64,000 bases of DNA. Origin: Streptacidiphilus melanogenes. GTDB lineage: Bacteria > Actinomycetota > Actinomycetes > Streptomycetales > Streptomycetaceae. Of the stretch, positions 1-9,349 are shown piece by piece. The stretch is from assembly GCF_000787835.1 (NCBI RefSeq), contig NZ_BBPP01000036.1, positions 1-64,000 of the forward strand, given 5' to 3'. The stretch's first letter is position 1. Every line of letters starts with the position of its first letter. The notes beneath the pieces are model-generated. The model was not told where the DNA came from. It did not search any database and was given only the letters and a program-made list of their open reading frames with translations. Position numbers and translations under genes: made by a program.

Positions 1-147
1 GGCGCCGGGGATCGAGGACAGGAGGGTACGACGCAGGGAGTTGCCGAGGGTGTAGCCGAAGCCCGGCTCCAGCGGCTCGATGACGAACCGGGAGCGGAAC
101 TCGTCGACGACCTCTTCGGTCAGCGTGGGACGCTGAGCGATCAGCAT
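1..147 (-). CDS. rpoA: RNA polymerase alpha subunit, N-terminal fragment
   Basis: Only the first 49 codons lie in the window; the gene runs off the left edge. The visible protein starts [17 protein letters not shown] and contains the [20 protein letters not shown] stretch typical of the alpha N-terminal dimerisation domain that nucleates RNA polymerase assembly. It is the last gene of the alpha operon, 115 bp after rpsK. There is no rpsD between rpsK and rpoA, unlike E. coli; to my knowledge rpsD lies elsewhere in streptomycetes. The ATG is at 145-147. Confidence 0.97.
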   Translation of the reverse strand, partial: MLIAQRPTLTEEVVDEFRSRFVIEPLEPGFGYTLGNSLRRTLLSSIPGA

Positions 148-262
148 GAGGTGAATCCTCCAGATAGATCTTCGGCACCCACTATTTGATGCCGACGAAC
201 AAAGGATACGGCCTCCGGATGAACCGGAGGCCGTATCGAGAGAGCTGTGCAGCTCCGAAGCG

Positions 263-670
263 TCAGACGCGGCGACGCTTCGGCGGGCGGCAGCCGTTGT
301 GCGGGACGGGGGTGACGTCCTGGATGGAGCCGACCTCCAGGCCGGTGGCCTGGATGGAGCGGATCGCGGTCTCACGACCGGAGCCCGGGCCCTTGACGAA
401 GACGTCGACCTTGCGCATGCCGTGCTCCTGCGCACGACGCGCGGCGGCCTCGGCGGCCATCTGCGCGGCGAACGGGGTCGACTTGCGGGAGCCCTTGAAG
501 CCGACGTGGCCCGAGGACGCCCAGGCGATCACGTTGCCGGACGGGTCGGTGATCGAAACGATCGTGTTGTTGAACGTGCTCTTGATGTGCGCGTGGCCGT
601 GAGCGACGTTCTTCTTCTCCTTGCGGCGGATCTTCTTCGCGCCGGCAGCCTGACGGCCCTTGGGAGGCAT
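263..670 (-). CDS. rpsK: 30S ribosomal protein S11
   Basis: A 135-residue protein, normal for bacterial S11. It has the conserved core around residues 30-60 ([19 protein letters not shown], then [17 protein letters not shown]) and the invariant basic tail [11 protein letters not shown]11 sits on the platform of the small subunit and contacts 16S rRNA near the E site and the Shine-Dalgarno helix. It follows rpsM by 75 bp and precedes rpoA, the usual alpha-operon order. Start is ATG. Confidence 0.98.
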   Translation of the reverse strand: MPPKGRQAAGAKKIRRKEKKNVAHGHAHIKSTFNNTIVSITDPSGNVIAWASSGHVGFKGSRKSTPFAAQMAAEAAARRAQEHGMRKVDVFVKGPGSGRETAIRSIQATGLEVGSIQDVTPVPHNGCRPPKRRRV

Positions 671-745
671 GAGCTGATTTCTCCTGATGAGGTGGTCGGT
701 CCGCTAGCCCAGCGGGCCGGATGGAAGTCCGGTTGAGGGGGCGGA

Positions 746-1126
746 CTACTTCTTGCCCGGCTTCTTCTTGCCGGCAATCGCGCGACGCGGGCCCTTGCGG
801 GTACGCGCGTTGGTGTGGGTGCGCTGACCGCGGACCGGCAGGCCGCGGCGGTGGCGCAGGCCCTCGTAGCAGCCGATCTCGACCTTGCGGCGGATGTCGG
901 CGGCGACGGCACGGCGGAGGTCACCCTCGACCTCGAAGTTCGCGTCGACGAACTTCTGCAGCTTGACGAGGTCGTCCTCGGTGATGTCGCGGACGCGGAC
1001 GTCCGGGTTCACACCGGTCTCGTCCAGCGCCTTCTTCGCGAGGGTGCGGCCGATGCCGTAGACGTAGGTGAGGGCGATCTCGATCCGCTTCTCGCGGGGG
1101 AGATCAACGCCACTGAGGCGTGCCAT
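746..1126 (-). CDS. rpsM: 30S ribosomal protein S13
   Basis: A 126-residue S13 beginning [20 protein letters not shown], with the [14 protein letters not shown] helix-hairpin-helix region and the basic tail ([17 protein letters not shown]) that reaches into the subunit interface near P-site tRNA. S13 is in the 30S head and forms bridges B1a/b with the large subunit. It lies between rpmJ and rpsK on the same strand. The 191-bp gap upstream to rpmJ is long enough for an internal promoter but shows no convincing one. Confidence 0.98.
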   Translation of the reverse strand: MARLSGVDLPREKRIEIALTYVYGIGRTLAKKALDETGVNPDVRVRDITEDDLVKLQKFVDANFEVEGDLRRAVAADIRRKVEIGCYEGLRHRRGLPVRGQRTHTNARTRKGPRRAIAGKKKPGKK

Positions 1127-1317
1127 GGATCTGGCTCCTGTTGTTTCCTCGGAGGTCTGACGCGACGCCTACCCGTTCAGCTCCCGCTGATCGAGCCCCG
1201 GCCTCCGACCGGGGGTGGCAGTCCGTCCGTCGCAGTGTGCAACGAGCGGATCGGGCGTCCCGTTTCATGTTGTTTTTCGCGTCGCGCGAAGAGTTACGAC
1301 CCGTACAGGGGGTGAAA

Positions 1318-1431
1318 TCAGCCCTGGCGCTGCTTGTGGCGCAGGTTCTCGCAGATCACCATGACCCGGCCGTGACGGCGGATCACCTTGCACTTGTCGC
1401 AGATCTTCTTGACGCTCGGCTTGACCTTCAT
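1318..1431 (-). CDS. rpmJ: 50S ribosomal protein L36, zinc-binding form
   Basis: A 37-residue protein starting [19 protein letters not shown] and ending in RHKQRQG. Conserved Cys at positions 11, 14 and 27 plus a His near residue 32 give the Cys3-His zinc ribbon, so this is the C+ paralogue, not the zinc-independent one that streptomycetes often keep at a second, Zur-controlled locus. It lies between infA and rpsM, as in most actinobacteria. It stabilises 23S rRNA domain contacts close to L6. Confidence 0.96.
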   Translation of the reverse strand: MKVKPSVKKICDKCKVIRRHGRVMVICENLRHKQRQG

Positions 1432-1464
1432 CTGACTGTCAATCTCCGGGTCTGGATCTGCTGG

Positions 1465-1686
1465 TTACTTGTACCGGTAGACGATGCGACCACGGGTCAG
1501 GTCGTACGGGCTGAGCTCGACGACGACCCGGTCGTCCGGGAGGATGCGGATGTAGTGCATGCGCATCTTGCCGCTGATGTGCGCGAGAACCTTGTGACCG
1601 TTCTGCAGCTCCACCTTGAACATCGCATTCGGCAGAGACTCGATCACGGTGCCCTCGATCTCGATGGCGCCTTGCTTCTTGGCCAT
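1465..1686 (-). CDS. infA: Translation initiation factor IF-1
   Basis: A 73-residue S1/OB-fold protein starting [16 protein letters not shown] and ending GRIVYRYK, essentially full length for bacterial IF-1. IF-1 occupies the 30S A site during initiation and helps IF-2 and IF-3 select fMet-tRNA. An upstream in-frame start would add residues with no family support, so the ATG at 1686 is used. It follows map by 180 bp and precedes rpmJ by 33 bp, the standard context. Confidence 0.97.
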   Translation of the reverse strand: MAKKQGAIEIEGTVIESLPNAMFKVELQNGHKVLAHISGKMRMHYIRILPDDRVVVELSPYDLTRGRIVYRYK

Positions 1687-1866
1687 AATCCTGCGGAATT
1701 CGCCTTCCGGAATCGACTACCGTAGTCGGCACTCACGCAGGGACCTCGGACAGGTCCACCCTCAGCCCCGTACGGGCGAGGACATGCGGAAGCAAGCTAC
1801 GAGTGAGCCGACACAGCAGTCTACGTCAGTGGGCAAGTGAACGCGAAATCAACCCAGCGGCTGTGC

Positions 1867-2700
1867 TCAACCCAAAGGATCCGGCGCCACGGTCACGCCG
1901 AGCTCGGCGAGCTTCGCCTTGCCGCCGTCGAAGGCGGTGAGCACGAACGGGCCCTCCTCCGTCAGCGCGACGGAGTGCTCCCAGTGGGAGGACCAGGTGC
2001 CGTCGTTGCTGATGACCGTCCACTCGTCCTCGAGCACGTGGGTCTTCGGGGTGCCGAGGGTGATCATCGGCTCGATGGCGATGCAGAAGCCCGGCACCAG
2101 CTTCATGCCGCGGCCGCGACGGCGGTCGACGTAGTTCAGCAGGTGCGGGTCCATGTGCATGGCGGAGCCGATGCCGTGGCCGCCGTAGTCCTCGACGATG
2201 CCGTACTTGCCGCGGGGCGGCAGCGGCTGGCGGCGGATGAACGACTCGATGCCGCGGCTGATGTCGGAGAGCCGGTTGTTCTTCTTCACCTGGGCGATGC
2301 CGGCCCACATCGAGCCCTCGGTGGTGGCGCTGAGCGCCTGCAGCTCCGGCCCGTGGCCGCCGCCGACGAAGACGGTGACGGCCGCGTCACCGTGCCAGCC
2401 GTCGACGATCGCGCCGCAGTCGATGGAGATGATGTCGCCGTCGTTCAGCACCCGGTCGCCGGGGATGCCGTGGACGACCTCCTCGTTGACGGAGGCGCAG
2501 ATCACACCGGTGAAGCCGTGGTAGCCGAGGAAGTTGGACTTGGCGCCGTGGCCCTCGATGACCTTCTTGGCGATGGCGTCGAGCTCACCCGTGGTGACGC
2601 CGGGGACGGCCGCCTCGCTCGCCGCCTTCAGCGCCTCGGCCACGATCAGCCCGGCCTCCCGCATCTTCGCGATCTGCTCGGGCGTCTTGATCTCAACCAT
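1867..2700 (-). CDS. map: Methionine aminopeptidase, type I
   Basis: A 277-residue cytosolic dimetal enzyme that removes the initiator Met from nascent proteins. Metal ligands recognisable by family pattern are Asp94 (SIDCG), Asp105 (HGD, 11 residues later), the His in GGHGIG, the Glu in CIAIEPMI and the Glu in VALTEEGP. The protein starts MVEIKTPEQIAKMREAG, with no SH3-type zinc finger extension, so it is the short type I form. The gene follows adk by 111 bp; that gap contains a strong hairpin, so map may be partly uncoupled from secY-adk. Confidence 0.96.
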   Translation of the reverse strand: MVEIKTPEQIAKMREAGLIVAEALKAASEAAVPGVTTGELDAIAKKVIEGHGAKSNFLGYHGFTGVICASVNEEVVHGIPGDRVLNDGDIISIDCGAIVDGWHGDAAVTVFVGGGHGPELQALSATTEGSMWAGIAQVKKNNRLSDISRGIESFIRRQPLPPRGKYGIVEDYGGHGIGSAMHMDPHLLNYVDRRRGRGMKLVPGFCIAIEPMITLGTPKTHVLEDEWTVISNDGTWSSHWEHSVALTEEGPFVLTAFDGGKAKLAELGVTVAPDPLG

Positions 2701-2742
2701 GCACTCTTCCCGCTCTCCTCAACCAAGGGCCGCACAAGACAA

Positions 2743-2781
2743 CTGCGGCCGTGACATCCCTCAAGGGTGTCACGGCCGCAG
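2743..2781 (-). terminator. Hairpin between adk and map
   Basis: An 18-nt arm (2743-2760) pairs with a 17-nt arm (2765-2781) with one bulged base and a four-base loop. In the minus-strand direction it is followed by a modestly T-rich stretch. It could be a leaky terminator that lowers map expression relative to secY-adk, or an mRNA processing or stability element. Confidence 0.55.
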
Positions 2782-2811
2782 CCCAGGCATGAAACTGCCC
2801 AGAGTGGAAAC

Positions 2812-3471
2812 TCAGTCGTTCGCGTTCTCCCGCAGCGCGGCGATCGCGCGCTCGGTGACCTCGTCGACCTTGCCGAGGGCCGAGATCGTGGTGACCAGGC
2901 CCTGCTTGGCGTAGTACTCGATGATCGGCTCGGTCTCCGTGTGGTAGACCTCCAGCCGGGTGCGGACGGTCTCCTCGCTGTCGTCCGAGCGCTGGTAGAG
3001 CTCGCCACCGCACTCGTCGCAGACGCCCTCGGCCGCCGGCGGGTTGTACAGCACGTGGAAGATGTGGCCGCTGTCGTTGCGGCACAGGCGGCGGCCGGCG
3101 ATGCGCCGGACCACCTCGTCCTCGGGAACCTCCAGGTCCAGCACGCCGTCGAGGGCGATGCCGAACTCCGTGAGGATCTCGTCCAGCGCGATGGCCTGCG
3201 CGGTGTTGCGCGGGAAGCCGTCCAGCAGGAATCCGTTGTCGGAGTCGTCGTGCTGGAGGCGGTCCCTCACCATCGCGATGGTGACCTCGTCGGGTACCAG
3301 CTTGCCCGTGTCCATGATGCTCTTCGCCAGGCGACCGAGCTCGGTGCCCTGCGAGATGTTGGCGCGGAACAAGTCGCCGGTGGACACGTGCGGGATGGAC
3401 AGGGTCTTGGCCAGCAGCGCGGCCTGAGTACCCTTCCCGGCCCCCGGGGGTCCGACGAGGACGATACGCAT
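2812..3471 (-). CDS. adk: Adenylate kinase, long form with zinc-type lid
   Basis: Interconverts ATP + AMP and 2 ADP. The P-loop GPPGAGKGT is at residues 7-15, the DGFPRN nucleotide-binding motif near 84-89, and a lid insertion spans about 127-165. The lid carries Cys130, Asp133, Cys151 and Cys154: a CxxD/CxxC metal site in place of four cysteines. At 219 residues it is the long bacterial type. The ATG overlaps the secY stop by one base (TGATG), so the two are translationally coupled. SecY-Adk-Map order is typical of the spc operon. Confidence 0.97.
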   Translation of the reverse strand: MRIVLVGPPGAGKGTQAALLAKTLSIPHVSTGDLFRANISQGTELGRLAKSIMDTGKLVPDEVTIAMVRDRLQHDDSDNGFLLDGFPRNTAQAIALDEILTEFGIALDGVLDLEVPEDEVVRRIAGRRLCRNDSGHIFHVLYNPPAAEGVCDECGGELYQRSDDSEETVRTRLEVYHTETEPIIEYYAKQGLVTTISALGKVDEVTERAIAALRENAND

Positions 3472-4784
3472 CAGCGGAGGAACCCTTCGTAGTTGCGCTG
3501 CTGGAGCTGGCTCTCGATCTGCTTCACAGTTTCAAGGCCGACACCCACAACGATGAGGATGCTCGTGCCGCCGAACGGGAAGTTCTGCGACGCCGAGAAC
3601 AGCCCGAGTGCGATCAGGGGCACCAGGGCGATGATGCCCAGGTAGAGCGAGCCCGGCCAGGTGATCCTGGTCAGCACATAGTTCAGGTATTCCGCCGTCG
3701 GGCGGCCGGCCCGGATGCCCGGGATGAACCCACCATACTTCTTCATGTTGTCGGCCACTTCTTCGGGGTTGAAGGAGATGGCCACATAGAAGAAGGCAAA
3801 GAAGACAATCAGGACGAAGTACAGAATCATGTAGAGCGCGCTGTCACTGTTCTTCGCCAGGTTCTGCTCGATCCACTGGCCCCAGCCCTTCGAGGTGGAG
3901 CCGCTGAGCTGCACGACCAGCGCCGGGATGTAGAGCAGCGAGCTCGCGAAGATGACAGGGATCACACCCGCCTGGTTCACCTTGAGCGGGATGTACGTCG
4001 ACGTACCGCCGTAGGCGCGGCGACCGATCATGCGCTTCGCGTACTGGACCGGAATGCGGCGCTGGGCCTGCTCGACGAAGACCACCAGGCCGACCATGCA
4101 CAGACCCATCGCGATGACGATGAAGAAGGTCAGCCAGCCCTTGCTCGCCTTGATGCTCCACAGCTGCGACGGGAACTGCGCCGCGACCGAGGTGAAGATG
4201 AGGATCGACATGCCGTTGCCGATGCCGCGGTCGGTGACGAGCTCACCGAGCCACATGATGACGGTGGTGCCGGCGGTCATCGTGATGACCATGGTGGCCA
4301 CGGTGAAGACCGACTGGTTCGGGACGACGGTGCTGCCCGAGCAGGCGCTGCCGAAGAGCGCGCCGTTCTGGGCGGTCGCGGAGATCGCGGTCGCCTGGAG
4401 GATCGCGAGGGCGATGGTCAGGTAACGCGTGTACTGCGTGATCTTCGCCTGACCGGCCTGGCCCTCCTTCTTGAGGGCGTCGAGGCGCGGAATCACGACG
4501 GTCAGCAGCTGCAGGATGATGCTCGACGTGATGTACGGCATGATCCCGAGCGCGAAGACGGTGATCTGCAGCAGCGCGCCGCCGGAGAACAGGTTCACCA
4601 GGCCGAGCAGCTGGTTGCCGCCGCCCTTGTTCATGTTCGTGAGGCACTGCTGCACGCCCGCGTAGTTCACGCCCGGCACAGGGATGTGCGCGCCCATCCG
4701 GAACACGACCATGATGCCCAGCGTGAACAGCAGCTTCTTGCGCAGGTCGGGCGTCTTGAACGCCCGGGCGAACGCGGTGAGCAC
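3471..4784 (-). CDS. secY: Preprotein translocase subunit SecY
   Basis: A 437-residue polytopic membrane protein starting MLTAFARAFKTPDLRKKLLF, with about ten hydrophobic segments across the whole length. The conserved HIPVPGVN (plug region) and TDRGIGNG (second signature) are present, and the C-terminus ends in IESQLQQRNYEGFLR. It is the channel of the Sec translocon, with SecE encoded at 38.1-38.4 kb. The preceding r-protein gene rplO is over 1.8 kb upstream, beyond an opposite-strand gene, so secY must start its own transcript; a candidate promoter is at 4893-4921. Confidence 0.98.
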   Translation of the reverse strand: MLTAFARAFKTPDLRKKLLFTLGIMVVFRMGAHIPVPGVNYAGVQQCLTNMNKGGGNQLLGLVNLFSGGALLQITVFALGIMPYITSSIILQLLTVVIPRLDALKKEGQAGQAKITQYTRYLTIALAILQATAISATAQNGALFGSACSGSTVVPNQSVFTVATMVITMTAGTTVIMWLGELVTDRGIGNGMSILIFTSVAAQFPSQLWSIKASKGWLTFFIVIAMGLCMVGLVVFVEQAQRRIPVQYAKRMIGRRAYGGTSTYIPLKVNQAGVIPVIFASSLLYIPALVVQLSGSTSKGWGQWIEQNLAKNSDSALYMILYFVLIVFFAFFYVAISFNPEEVADNMKKYGGFIPGIRAGRPTAEYLNYVLTRITWPGSLYLGIIALVPLIALGLFSASQNFPFGGTSILIVVGVGLETVKQIESQLQQRNYEGFLR

Positions 4785-4892
4785 GGGGCCTCCTGCTGCT
4801 CCCGGCCGACTGCGGCGGGGAGGGACGGTGGATCAGGGGGGCGCCGTCTGGGTGGTACTGCCGGGTTGCGGCTTGTACCGAGACGGGGGGCC

Positions 4893-4921
4893 AACCTACA
4901 AGTGGACTCCACGGACTCTAA
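4893..4921 (-). promoter_or_regulatory. Candidate vegetative promoter of secY-adk-map-infA
   Basis: On the minus strand a TTAGAG box (4916-4921) and a TAGGTT box (4893-4898) are spaced 17 bp, about 110 bp before the secY start. The site is needed because the spc operon is interrupted here by a plus-strand gene. The boxes are only partial matches to the sigma-70/HrdB consensus. Confidence 0.42.
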
Positions 4922-5065
4922 CAGCCAGTGGCCGCGTGAAAGAAGCACGGAACCCAGGCGGGGTAGGACCAGTTCCTCTGCTGACGACCTTTGCACAAGA
5001 CCGAACGAGGCACTTGTCCGTTCTGTCCACCGTCTGTCCACCCGCCCGGTGCTCCTTAGGAGTAA

Positions 5066-6613
5066 TTGAGTCGTGAATTGCCCATGAACAGCGCCTCGAG
5101 GCCCACGTCGGCGCATCCCGGACTGGTAGACAGGACTCCATCCGGGGGACGCCCAATCGAACGACCGAGGCTTTCTTTGCTGCTCCGCGCGCTCCGACGC
5201 ACGCCCGTATGGCTTCCTCCCGCCGTATTGGCGCTCCTGCTCGGTTTCCGGCATCTCGGGCGCCCGCTGCTCTGGCGTGACGAACTCGCCACCTGGAGCG
5301 CGACCAGCCGCAGCCTCGGACAGTTGTGGGGTCTGCTGGGCAACGTCGACGCCGTCTCCGGCGCCTACTACGTCTTCCTGCACGGCTGGACGGCGGTGTT
5401 CGGCGACTCCGCCGTGGCCCTGCGCACGCCCAGCGTGCTGGCCGTCGGCCTCACCGCGGGCCTCACGGCGGCGCTCGGCAAGCGCCTGTTCGGTGCACGG
5501 GCCGGCCTGTGGGCGGGCCTGCTCTTCGCCCTGGTCCCGGCAGTCCTGCGGTACGCCCAGGAGGCGCGGTCCTACGGCATGGTCACGGCGGCCGCGGTGC
5601 TGGCCACCTGGCAGCTGGTGCGCATCCTCGACTGCAAGCCGGACTGGTCGCGGCGCAGGATGCGCCTGGAATGGCTCGGCTACGCGGGCGCGCTCGTCCT
5701 GACCGGCCTGCTGCACCTCGTCGCCCTGGCGGTGCTCACCTCCCACCTGTGGCTCGTGCGGACGCGCCGCCGCCGCGCCTGGCGCGGCCTGCTGGCCGCG
5801 ACGGTGCTGGCGCTGGCCCTGCTGGCGCCCCTGCTGCTCGCGGGCCGCGCGGAGTCGGGGCGGCAGATCAGCTGGATCCAGAGGCCGAACCTGCTGGCCT
5901 TCCCCGGCATGATCCACGACCTCACCTTCGCGTGGCCGGTCAGCATCGCGCTGCTGGTGCTGGCGCTGGTCGCCTGCACGACCCGGGACGGCCTGCGCTA
6001 CCTGCCGGTGCCGTTCCTGCCGATCGTGGCCGTCTGGATCGCCTCCCAGGGGTCCAACTCCTACTGGGTGGAGCGCTACCTGCTCTTCACGGTCCCCCTG
6101 TGGACCGTCCTGGCCGGCGCGGGCGCCGAGCGCCTCCTGCGAGCCCGCTGGACCGCCCCGGCCGCGGTCGTCGTGGTCGCCGCGCTCGCCTTCACCGGCC
6201 TGCGGCAGCAGAGCGGTCTGTGGGGCCACACCGGCACGGACTGGCGCGACGCCGCCCGCACCATCGCCGCCGGGTACCGGCCGGGCGACGCGATGGTCCC
6301 GGAACGGGGCGGCGCGTCGGTCTACATGCTCGACCTGGGCCTCGACTACTACCTCCCGGCGAAGGCGCACCCGAAGGACCTCTTCCTCGCGCGGACGGCC
6401 GTCGCCCGCGACGACCTGGTGCCCACCGAGTGCGCCGACCCGGCGGCCTGCCTCGACGGCGCTCCGCGGGTCTGGGTCGTCACCTTCGGCCACACCCACG
6501 ACCCGCTCGCCGGTCTCCCCCGGTCCCAGCAGGACGCCCTGCGCGCGCACTACACGGTCCTCAAGACGGACCACGTGAAGGGCCTGACGGTCGGCCTGCT
6601 GGTACAGGACTGA
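5066..6613 (+). CDS. Polytopic membrane glycosyltransferase, PMT/GT39-like
   Basis: A 515-residue membrane protein with roughly nine or more hydrophobic segments. An acidic loop after the first segment (RPLLWRDELATWSATSRS, about residues 68-85) corresponds to the DE motif of dolichyl- or polyprenyl-phosphate-sugar transferases, and QEARSYGM after the third segment is typical of bacterial PMT_2 proteins. It probably transfers a sugar from a polyprenyl-phosphate donor to a cell-envelope acceptor; the substrate is unknown. The TTG at 5066 has AGGAG just 3 bp upstream; the ATG at 5084 (509 residues) is the alternative start. It is inverted relative to the spc operon around it, between rplO and secY, and ends in a shared bidirectional terminator. 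Confidence 0.85.
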   Translation: MSRELPMNSASRPTSAHPGLVDRTPSGGRPIERPRLSLLLRALRRTPVWLPPAVLALLLGFRHLGRPLLWRDELATWSATSRSLGQLWGLLGNVDAVSGAYYVFLHGWTAVFGDSAVALRTPSVLAVGLTAGLTAALGKRLFGARAGLWAGLLFALVPAVLRYAQEARSYGMVTAAAVLATWQLVRILDCKPDWSRRRMRLEWLGYAGALVLTGLLHLVALAVLTSHLWLVRTRRRRAWRGLLAATVLALALLAPLLLAGRAESGRQISWIQRPNLLAFPGMIHDLTFAWPVSIALLVLALVACTTRDGLRYLPVPFLPIVAVWIASQGSNSYWVERYLLFTVPLWTVLAGAGAERLLRARWTAPAAVVVVAALAFTGLRQQSGLWGHTGTDWRDAARTIAAGYRPGDAMVPERGGASVYMLDLGLDYYLPAKAHPKDLFLARTAVARDDLVPTECADPAACLDGAPRVWVVTFGHTHDPLAGLPRSQQDALRAHYTVLKTDHVKGLTVGLLVQD

Positions 6614-6627
6614 CACAGGGAAAAGCA

Positions 6628-6665
6628 TCGGGCCCGGCTCCCCCCGAAGGGGAAGCCGGGCCCGA
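6628..6665. terminator. Bidirectional terminator between membrane GT and rplO
   Basis: A long inverted repeat: TCGGGCCCGGCT pairs with AGCCGGGCCCGA, with a C-rich/G-rich upper stem. It lies in the 67 bp between the convergent stops of the plus-strand glycosyltransferase and minus-strand rplO, so it would end both transcripts. It closes the rplN-rplO half of the spc operon. Confidence 0.75.
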
Positions 6666-6680
6666 GTGTCAGCGACGAGC

Positions 6681-7136
6681 TCAGATGAGCTCGGTCACCG
6701 TGCCGCCGGCGGCGGTGATCTTCTCGGCGGCGGAGCCGGAGACGGCGTCCACCGACACCTGCAGCGCCACGGAGATCTCGCCGGTGCCGAGCACCTTGAC
6801 GAGCGCGTTCTTACGAACCGCACCCTTCGCGACCAGGTCCTCGACCGTGACCTCGCCACCCTGCGGGTAGAGCGCGGCCAGCTTGTCGAGGTTCACGACC
6901 TGGAACTCGACGCGGAACGGGTTCTTGAAGCCCTTCAGCTTCGGCAGACGCATGTGGAGGGGCATCTGCCCACCCTCGAAGCGCTGCGGAACCTGGTAAC
7001 GGGCCTTGGTGCCCTTGGTACCACGACCAGCGGTCTTACCCTTGGACGCCTCACCACGACCGACACGGGTCTTGGCGGTCTTGGCACCCGGGGCGGGACG
7101 CAGGTTGTGGATCTTCAGCGGGTTCTGCTCCGCCAT
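6681..7136 (-). CDS. rplO: 50S ribosomal protein L15
   Basis: A 151-residue L15 with the N-terminal [10 protein letters not shown] and the glycine/lysine-rich loop [17 protein letters not shown] at about 27-43. Its C-terminal half has the [15 protein letters not shown] fold core. It is a late-assembly protein at the centre of the 50S solvent side. It abuts rpmD (1-bp gap), so the pair is coupled. It is the last gene before the interruption of the spc operon, where secY would normally follow directly. Confidence 0.97.
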   Translation of the reverse strand: MAEQNPLKIHNLRPAPGAKTAKTRVGRGEASKGKTAGRGTKGTKARYQVPQRFEGGQMPLHMRLPKLKGFKNPFRVEFQVVNLDKLAALYPQGGEVTVEDLVAKGAVRKNALVKVLGTGEISVALQVSVDAVSGSAAEKITAAGGTVTELI

Positions 7137-7137
7137 C

Positions 7138-7320
7138 TCAGTCCACCTCCTCGACCGTGACGAGGTGGCGGACGGTCTGGGCCATCCCGCGGATCTCGGG
7201 ACGGTCCTCCTTCACGACCACGTCGTGCATGCGCTTGAGACCAAGCGAACGCAGGGTGTCACGGTGGTTCTGCTTGCTACCGATGTAGGACTTGACCTGG
7301 GTGATCTTCAGGCGAGCCAT
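7138..7320 (-). CDS. rpmD: 50S ribosomal protein L30
   Basis: A 60-residue L30 starting [20 protein letters not shown] and ending [10 protein letters not shown]. It has the single ferredoxin-like fold and lacks the extension of archaeal L30. The start ATG at 7320 overlaps the rpsE stop by one base (TAATG), showing translational coupling, and the gene ends 1 bp before rplO. Confidence 0.96.
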   Translation of the reverse strand: MARLKITQVKSYIGSKQNHRDTLRSLGLKRMHDVVVKEDRPEIRGMAQTVRHLVTVEEVD

Positions 7321-7946
7321 TACGCAGCCCCCTGCCCAGCAGCCCGGGCGCGCAGCAGCGCGGCCGGAGCAACGTCCTCCAGCGGCAGACCACGACGGGC
7401 GGCGATCTCCTCGGGGCGCGAAAGGCCCTTCAGCGCGGCCACGGTCGCGTGGACGATGTTGATCGCGTTGTCGGAGCCCAGGGACTTCGACAGGATGTCG
7501 TGAACGCCGGCGCACTCGAGCACGGCACGCACCGGACCACCGGCGATAACGCCGGTACCCGGGGAAGCCGGCTTGAGCAGGACGACGCCCGCGGCCTTCT
7601 CACCCTGGATGGGGTGAGGGATGGTGCCCTGGATACGGGGGACCTTGAAGAAGTGCTTCTTGGCCTCCTCCACACCCTTGGCGATGGCGGCCGGCACCTC
7701 CTTGGCCTTGCCGTAACCGACACCCACGGTGCCCTCGCCATCGCCCACCACGACCAGCGCGGTGAAGGAGAAGCGACGACCACCCTTGACAACCTTGGCG
7801 ACACGGTTGATCGCTACGACGCGCTCGACGTAGGCGGTCTTCTCGACGGCAGCGCCGCCGTCACGACCGTCACGCTTACGGTCACGCCGCTCGCCACCGC
7901 CGGTGCCGCCGCCGGCGCCGCTGCCGCGGCGCTGGGGTCCAGCCAT
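7320..7946 (-). CDS. rpsE: 30S ribosomal protein S5
   Basis: A 208-residue S5. The first 35 residues are a Gly/Arg-rich extension usual in streptomycetes; the double-stranded RNA-binding domain follows ([19 protein letters not shown]) and then the S5 C-terminal domain ([19 protein letters not shown]). S5 lines the mRNA entry tunnel and affects fidelity. A 45-bp gap separates it from rplR upstream and it overlaps rpmD downstream. Confidence 0.97.
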   Translation of the reverse strand: MAGPQRRGSGAGGGTGGGERRDRKRDGRDGGAAVEKTAYVERVVAINRVAKVVKGGRRFSFTALVVVGDGEGTVGVGYGKAKEVPAAIAKGVEEAKKHFFKVPRIQGTIPHPIQGEKAAGVVLLKPASPGTGVIAGGPVRAVLECAGVHDILSKSLGSDNAINIVHATVAALKGLSRPEEIAARRGLPLEDVAPAALLRARAAGQGAA

Positions 7947-7991
7947 TGGATTACCTCTCTCGTTTACGTCCGTCAGCCTGTGGCCAGCGGG

Positions 7992-8375
7992 TCAGAAGTC
8001 CAGACCGGCCTCACGGGCGGCGTCCGCCAGGGCCGCGATGCGGCCGGCGTACTGGTTGCCCGCGCGGTCGAAGACGACCTGCTCGATACCGGCAGCCTTG
8101 GCGCGCTCGGCGACCAGGGCTCCGACCTTCTTGGCCTGCTCGGTCTTGTCAGCCTCGTTGCCCTTGATGGACACGTCGAGGGTGGACGCCGAAGCCAGGG
8201 TGTGGCCCGCGAGGTCGTCGATCACCTGCGCCACGATGTGGCGGTTGGACCGGGAGACCACGAGGCGCGGACGAACCGGAGTACCGGAGACGCGCTTGCG
8301 GACGCGGATGGCGCGGCGCTTGCGGGCGGCGGCCTTGTAGCCGTTGCCCTTGCCGATCTTCACACCGACAGTCAT
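7992..8375 (-). CDS. rplR: 50S ribosomal protein L18
   Basis: A 127-residue L18 starting [20 protein letters not shown], with the [18 protein letters not shown] core and C-terminal [20 protein letters not shown]. It binds 5S rRNA in the central protuberance together with L5. It begins 3 bp after the rplF stop, in the standard spc order. Confidence 0.97.
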   Translation of the reverse strand: MTVGVKIGKGNGYKAAARKRRAIRVRKRVSGTPVRPRLVVSRSNRHIVAQVIDDLAGHTLASASTLDVSIKGNEADKTEQAKKVGALVAERAKAAGIEQVVFDRAGNQYAGRIAALADAAREAGLDF

Positions 8376-8378
8376 GGG

Positions 8379-8918
8379 TTACTTACCACTCTTTCCGACC
8401 TTGCGGCGGATGACCTCGCCCGCGTACTTCACGCCCTTGGCCTTGTACGGGTCGGGCTTGCGCAGCTTGCGGATCTTCGCGGCGACCTCGCCGACCTTCT
8501 GCTTGTCGATGCCGTCCACGTGGAACTTGGTCGGCGACTCGACCACGAAGGAGATGCCCTCCGGGGCCGGGACCAGGATCGGGTGGCTGTAGCCGAGGGA
8601 GAACTCCATGTCGGAGCCCTTCGCCGCGACGCGGTAACCAACACCGCTGATCTCGAGCGACTTGCGGTAGCCCGCGGTCACGCCGGTGATCATGTTCGCC
8701 ACCAGCGTGCGGGTCAGGCCGTGCAGGGCCTTCGACATGCGCTCGTCGTTCGGGCGGGAGACGACGAGAGTGCCGTCCTCAGCCTTCGCGATCTCGATCG
8801 GCGCGGCGACGGAGTGGGTGAGGGAGCCCTTGGGGCCCTTCACCGAGACCGTCCGGCCATCGATGGTGACGTCCACGCCGGCGGGAACCGGGATGGGCAG
8901 CCGTCCAATGCGAGACAT
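8379..8918 (-). CDS. rplF: 50S ribosomal protein L6
   Basis: A 179-residue L6 made of two repeated alpha/beta domains. It starts [17 protein letters not shown] and has the signature [20 protein letters not shown] near the C-terminus. It sits next to the sarcin-ricin loop and the GTPase centre. It lies between rpsH (23 bp) and rplR (3 bp). Confidence 0.97.
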   Translation of the reverse strand: MSRIGRLPIPVPAGVDVTIDGRTVSVKGPKGSLTHSVAAPIEIAKAEDGTLVVSRPNDERMSKALHGLTRTLVANMITGVTAGYRKSLEISGVGYRVAAKGSDMEFSLGYSHPILVPAPEGISFVVESPTKFHVDGIDKQKVGEVAAKIRKLRKPDPYKAKGVKYAGEVIRRKVGKSGK

Positions 8919-8941
8919 TGCTGTACCTCCGTTTCCCTTAG

Positions 8942-9349
8942 TTACCAGACGTAGGCGAGGACTTCCCCACCCACGCCCTTCTTGGCAGCCTGCTGGCCGG
9001 TGAGCAGACCCTGCGACGTGGAGATGATCGCCACGCCCAGGCCGCCGAGCACCTTCGGCATAGCGGTGGACTTGGTGTAGACCCGCAGACCCGGCTTCGA
9101 GATCCGCTTGATGCCCGCGATCGAGCGCTCACGGTTCGGGCCGAACTTGAGGTCGATGGTCAGCTTCTTGCCGACCTCGCCCTCGCTCGGGTCCTCGACC
9201 TTCCAGGAGGTGATGTAACCCTCCTGCTTGAGGATCTCAGCGATGTGAGTCTTGATCTTCGAGTGGGGCATCACGACGGAGTCGTGGTAGGCCGAGTTCG
9301 CGTTTCGCAGACGCGTCAGCATGTCTGCGATCGGGTCGGTCATGGTCAT
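8942..9349 (-). CDS. rpsH: 30S ribosomal protein S8
   Basis: A 135-residue S8 starting [20 protein letters not shown], with the conserved C-terminal signature [16 protein letters not shown]. It organises the central domain of 16S rRNA; in E. coli S8 is also the translational repressor of the spc operon. The 175-bp gap upstream to the S14 gene is unusually long for this operon and contains no gene. Confidence 0.97.
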   Translation of the reverse strand: MTMTDPIADMLTRLRNANSAYHDSVVMPHSKIKTHIAEILKQEGYITSWKVEDPSEGEVGKKLTIDLKFGPNRERSIAGIKRISKPGLRVYTKSTAMPKVLGGLGVAIISTSQGLLTGQQAAKKGVGGEVLAYVW

